Below are positions 61,558 through 64,000 of a stretch of 64,000 nt of DNA, piece by piece (the stretch's first letter is position 1; every line of letters begins with the position of its first letter). This stretch comes from Actinokineospora sp. NBRC 105648. GTDB lineage: Bacteria > Actinomycetota > Actinomycetes > Mycobacteriales > Pseudonocardiaceae. Under the pieces are notes generated by a model. The model was given only the letters and a program-made list of their open reading frames with translations, made no database searches and was not told the DNA's origin. A program made the translations under genes and the position numbers. Location: positions 25,956 to 89,955 of the forward strand of contig NZ_BSTR01000033.1 of NCBI RefSeq assembly GCF_030269645.1, given 5' to 3'.

Positions 61558-63510
61558 GTGGAGAGCACCTTCGAGCCCGGGACCAGCCCGGTCGCGGCCC
61601 GACTAGCCGTCAGTTCCGCGGTGCTGCTGGGCGTGGCCGCGGTGCTGGTCTACGCCGCGCTGCCGAACACGATCACCCGCGTCGTGCTGCTGCTGTTCGT
61701 CCTCGTCCTGGCGGGCGGGGTGCTCGGCTCGGACAAGGTCGCCGACGCGGTGGGCCAGCCGGTCGCGCGCGGCATCGGCGTCGGCGGGGTGCTGCTGGGC
61801 ACCTATCTGACCGGTCCGGTCCTGCTCTCGATGGCGATGCCCTCGCGCTACGGCGACAAGCCGCCCTCGGCGGTCGTGCTGGTGGTCCTGGCCTTCTTGG
61901 CGCTGACGGTGGCGCTGCTGACCTTCGCGGCGAAGGGGTTCGGCGCGGGGGCGATCGGGCTGGGTTTCGCGCTCCCGTCATTGGTGGTGGCGCTGCTGGG
62001 CAATGCCAAGCTCGCCCCGCTGGCGCTGGCGGTGACCATGCTGGTGGCGGCGGTCGGCGGGCTCGTGCTGGGGTTGCGGGCCGAACCGGGCGGGGCGTTG
62101 AGCCGGTTCGGGTTGGCGGCCGGTGCGATCGCGGCTGCGGCCGCGGCCGGGATCGGGTTCGCGCCGCTGAACGCGCTCTCGGGCGGCAGCCTGGCCGGGG
62201 CCGTGCCGGACTCGACCGCGGCGATGGCGCCGCAGCCGGGGGCGCGGATCGCCTTCCTGGTCCTGGGACTCCTGGTCGCCGTGCTGGTCGGGCTGGTCGC
62301 GGTGCTGCGCCGCGACGGTGCGGTCGGCCTGCTCGTGCTGGGTTCGCTGGTGCTGCCGCCCGTGGCGCTGTACCGGTTCGACCCCACGCCGGAGAGCCAA
62401 CCGTCGCTGCTGGTCGTCCCCGGGCTGGTGTTCGTGGCGGCGCTGATCGCCGCGGCGGTGGCACCGGTGCGCGAGCTGGCGGGGCGGTTGGCGGGCGGGC
62501 TGCGGCCAGGCGGCGCCACCACGGTCAACGCACTGCTGGCGGTCGCGGGGCTGGCGGTCGCGGGACTCGCCACCCAGGCGCTGCCGCTGCTGTACTGGGA
62601 CATCTACCCGAACGGCGCGGTCTCGTTGGTGGTCGTGGTCGCCCTGGTGGTGCTGGCGCTGCGGTTGTCCGGCGCACCGGGCGCGCTGGCCGCCGGGGCG
62701 GCGCTGCTCGTGCTCGCCCTGCGCGTGCCGATGCTGCTGTTGGTCGACGGCACCGACTTGGCCATGGTGGGTCCGAGCGCGCTGAGCACCGCGTTGGCGC
62801 TGGTCCTCGCCTTGGTGGCGTCCTGGCTGCTGCTCCGCAGACACCCGTACCCAGGGGTCGCCGCGGCGGCGGCCTACCTGGTGCTGCACCAGGTGGCCAT
62901 GCTGCTGTGGGTGCTGTTCCGGCCCGCGACCACGAGCAACTTCGGCGACGACCACGACGACTTCTCGGTCATCGTGCTGCTGGTGCCGGTGCTGCTCGTG
63001 GGGGCGGCCGGGGCTGTGGTGGCGCTGCGGGCGCGGGCCGAGCACGTGGTGGCGAGCGCTCAGGCGGCCGCGGCGATGGCGGCGGGGGCGGGTGGCTTCG
63101 CGCTGTTCGGCCTTCAGGTGGCGGGGCTCACGAAGGACAGTGAGGTGCGCGGCATCGGCCGGAGCCTCATGCCGATGACGCCCACCAACGTGTTCGGCGT
63201 GAGTTCGGCGGCGAACGACCTGGGCAATCCGCTGATCTTCGCGTGCTTCGGCGTGGTCGCGCTGGCGGTGCTGGTGGCGCTGACCACCGCGCGGCGGCCC
63301 AGCGGTGTGGTGGCGGCGGCGGTGCTGCTGCTGGGACTCGGTGGTGGGCTGGCGCTGGTGGTGGCGACGTTGAAGGTCGGCAGCGGGACGTTCTACGGGA
63401 TCATGTGGATCGCGGTCATGGTGGCTGTGGTGCTGGGGGTGGTCGCTCGGATCGCGGTTCGGCGGGCGCCTACGTTCTACGAGGAGTACGTGTCTAACGC
63501 TGCGCGCTGA
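61558..63510 (+). CDS. Large polytopic membrane protein, unknown
   Basis: The protein has 650 residues with roughly 17-18 hydrophobic helices, almost no loops longer than 20 residues, and no charged catalytic motif. The longest loops are GIGFAPLNALSGGSLAGAVP-like and SNFGDDHDDFS, the latter an acidic cluster between helices. AGGGGGG lies 8 nt before the GTG at 61558. It resembles no transporter family I can name; an integral scaffold, flippase-like or channel role is possible. A 10-copy tandem repeat follows the stop directly. Confidence 0.78.
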   Translation: MESTFEPGTSPVAARLAVSSAVLLGVAAVLVYAALPNTITRVVLLLFVLVLAGGVLGSDKVADAVGQPVARGIGVGGVLLGTYLTGPVLLSMAMPSRYGDKPPSAVVLVVLAFLALTVALLTFAAKGFGAGAIGLGFALPSLVVALLGNAKLAPLALAVTMLVAAVGGLVLGLRAEPGGALSRFGLAAGAIAAAAAAGIGFAPLNALSGGSLAGAVPDSTAAMAPQPGARIAFLVLGLLVAVLVGLVAVLRRDGAVGLLVLGSLVLPPVALYRFDPTPESQPSLLVVPGLVFVAALIAAAVAPVRELAGRLAGGLRPGGATTVNALLAVAGLAVAGLATQALPLLYWDIYPNGAVSLVVVVALVVLALRLSGAPGALAAGAALLVLALRVPMLLLVDGTDLAMVGPSALSTALALVLALVASWLLLRRHPYPGVAAAAAYLVLHQVAMLLWVLFRPATTSNFGDDHDDFSVIVLLVPVLLVGAAGAVVALRARAEHVVASAQAAAAMAAGAGGFALFGLQVAGLTKDSEVRGIGRSLMPMTPTNVFGVSSAANDLGNPLIFACFGVVALAVLVALTTARRPSGVVAAAVLLLGLGGGLALVVATLKVGSGTFYGIMWIAVMVAVVLGVVARIAVRRAPTFYEEYVSNAAR

Positions 63511-63660
63511 GTCTCGCCGCGCTGGGTCTCGCCGCGCTGGGTCTCGCCGCGCTGGGTCTCGCCGCGCTGGGTCTCGCCGCGCTGGGTCTCGCCGCGCTGG
63601 GTCTCGCCGCGCTGGGTCTCGCCGCGCTGGGTCTCGCCGCGTTGGGTCTTGCCGCGTTGG
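63511..63660. repeat. 15-bp x 10 tandem repeat immediately after a stop codon
   Basis: Ten back-to-back copies of GTCTCGCCGCGCTGG begin at the first base after the TGA of the large membrane protein. The last two copies carry C-to-T changes. The unit is a multiple of three, so every frame stays open on both strands through the array. There are no spacers, so it is not CRISPR. Confidence 0.95.
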
Positions 63661-63720
63661 GGCATGAGTGTTGCGGCGTTGGGGTTGGTGGACCTGCTTC
63701 CAACGCACCAGTGTGACTAC

Positions 63721-63775
63721 GGGCTGGTCTTGGTTGTCAAGGCGGGAAGGATGCCTTGACAACCAAGACCAGCCC
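63721..63775. terminator. Perfect 23-bp inverted repeat between convergent genes
   Basis: Arms 63721-63743 and 63753-63775 are perfectly complementary with a 9-nt loop. It separates the membrane-protein gene from the convergent transposase fragment. It could be a bidirectional terminator or part of the end of the insertion sequence. Its AT content is higher than that of the upstream gene. Confidence 0.75.
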
Positions 63776-63805
63776 GTGTTTTTGGCTGCGTATGGGACAA
63801 TACCG

Positions 63806-64000
63806 CTAAGTTAAGCGCGGCGCGTGCAGTCGTATGATGGGCGGTCCGTTGTGGTGAGTTCCGTGGTGGTGGGGTTTTTTGACGATGTAGGAGTTGTGTC
63901 GTCCGCGTTTGATGACGCGGGGGTTTGTTCGTTCTCTGCGTTTCTTGCGGCGTCGGTTGATGTCGGTGATCGCGTCGGCGGTTGATCGTTTTCTGTGGTC
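63806..64000 (-). CDS. 3' end of a transposase-like gene (IS4-type, partial)
   Basis: The frame is open from the window edge to a TAG at 63806 and encodes 64 residues: DINRRRKKRRERTNPRVIKR, then GRHNSYIVKKPHHHGTHHNG, ending PPIIRLHAPRLT. The Arg/Lys-rich end with NPRVxKR and KKP is like the C-termini of IS4-family DDE transposases in actinomycetes (recalled resemblance, not searched). The catalytic part is outside the window. Codons such as AGA, AAA, ATA and TCA are frequent, unlike the neighbours, which suggests foreign origin. Confidence 0.6.
   Translation of the reverse strand, partial: DHRKRSTADAITDINRRRKKRRERTNPRVIKRGRHNSYIVKKPHHHGTHHNGPPIIRLHAPRLT

Noticed and set aside
63511..63660. 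Possible CRISPR array
   Set aside because: Copies are contiguous with no spacers, and no cas genes are present.
63477..63703. Minus-strand open frames of repeated Arg-Gly-Glu-Thr-Gln or Ala-Ala-Arg-Pro-Ser across the 15-bp array
   Set aside because: They exist only because the repeat unit is a multiple of three and stop-free. No ribosome binding site and no conserved sequence outside the repeat.
1..64000. tRNA, rRNA, tmRNA or RNase P RNA genes
   Set aside because: No T-loop GGTTCGA-type arm with a matching acceptor, and none of the conserved words of the larger RNAs, was noticed.

Overview
The window is high-GC actinobacterial chromosome. It carries mycothione reductase, the sporulation sigma factor WhiG, VanZ/RDD and AMIN-like proteins, and many GTG starts. 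Together these point to a mycothiol-using, sporulating actinomycete, most likely of the Pseudonocardiales (inference from gene content; no rRNA is present). From memory, the gene order follows the Mycobacterium tuberculosis stretch Rv2847c-Rv2916c: cysG/cobA, mtr, map, a PBP, Rv2867c-like, ispG, rip, dxr, rlmN, cdsA, frr, pyrH, tsf, rpsB, M23, xerC, dprA, comM, yraN, DUF2469, rnhB, lepB, rplS, trmD, rimM, KH protein, rpsP, ffh. Lineage-specific genes are inserted between these blocks.

Layout. 1-9.5 kb: an incomplete gene, siroheme/cobalamin genes (CysG/CobA type, CobL, a CobM-like methylase), a decayed caspase-like locus (1.76-2.67 kb), an esterase, bioF and a methyltransferase. 9.5-19 kb: a 143-bp compound palindrome, secreted or membrane proteases (S1, M15, M48), a VanZ-RDD protein, a PEBP protein, mycothione reductase, and a CynX-type transporter facing a GntR/FCD regulator across a candidate operator. 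19.8-29.4 kb: cobQ, map, a penicillin-binding protein, and the isoprenoid genes ispG and dxr around the site-2 protease. 29.6-37 kb: small membrane proteins, carbonic anhydrase, a toxin-antitoxin graveyard bounded by a perfect 111-bp duplication of the rlmN 3' end, a PadR regulator with a three-part operator, and a subtilisin.

38-61.4 kb is almost entirely on the minus strand and is the conserved translation/secretion block: cdsA-frr-pyrH-tsf-rpsB, whiG-xerC-dprA, comM-yraN, DUF2469-rnhB and three tandem signal peptidases. It continues with rplS-trmD-rimM-khpA-rpsP and pxpA-CPBP-amidohydrolase-ffh. Many of these genes overlap by GTGA or ATGA and are probably translationally coupled. The last 2.5 kb holds a large polytopic membrane protein, ten copies of a 15-bp repeat, a perfect 23-bp inverted repeat, and the 3' end of a foreign-looking transposase.

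I found no tRNA, rRNA or CRISPR. The least ordinary items are the duplicated rlmN 3' end around a truncated HigBA-like pair, the frameshifted caspase-like gene with a homopolymer tract, the compound palindrome, and the codon-multiple tandem repeats at the 3' ends of two membrane-protein genes.
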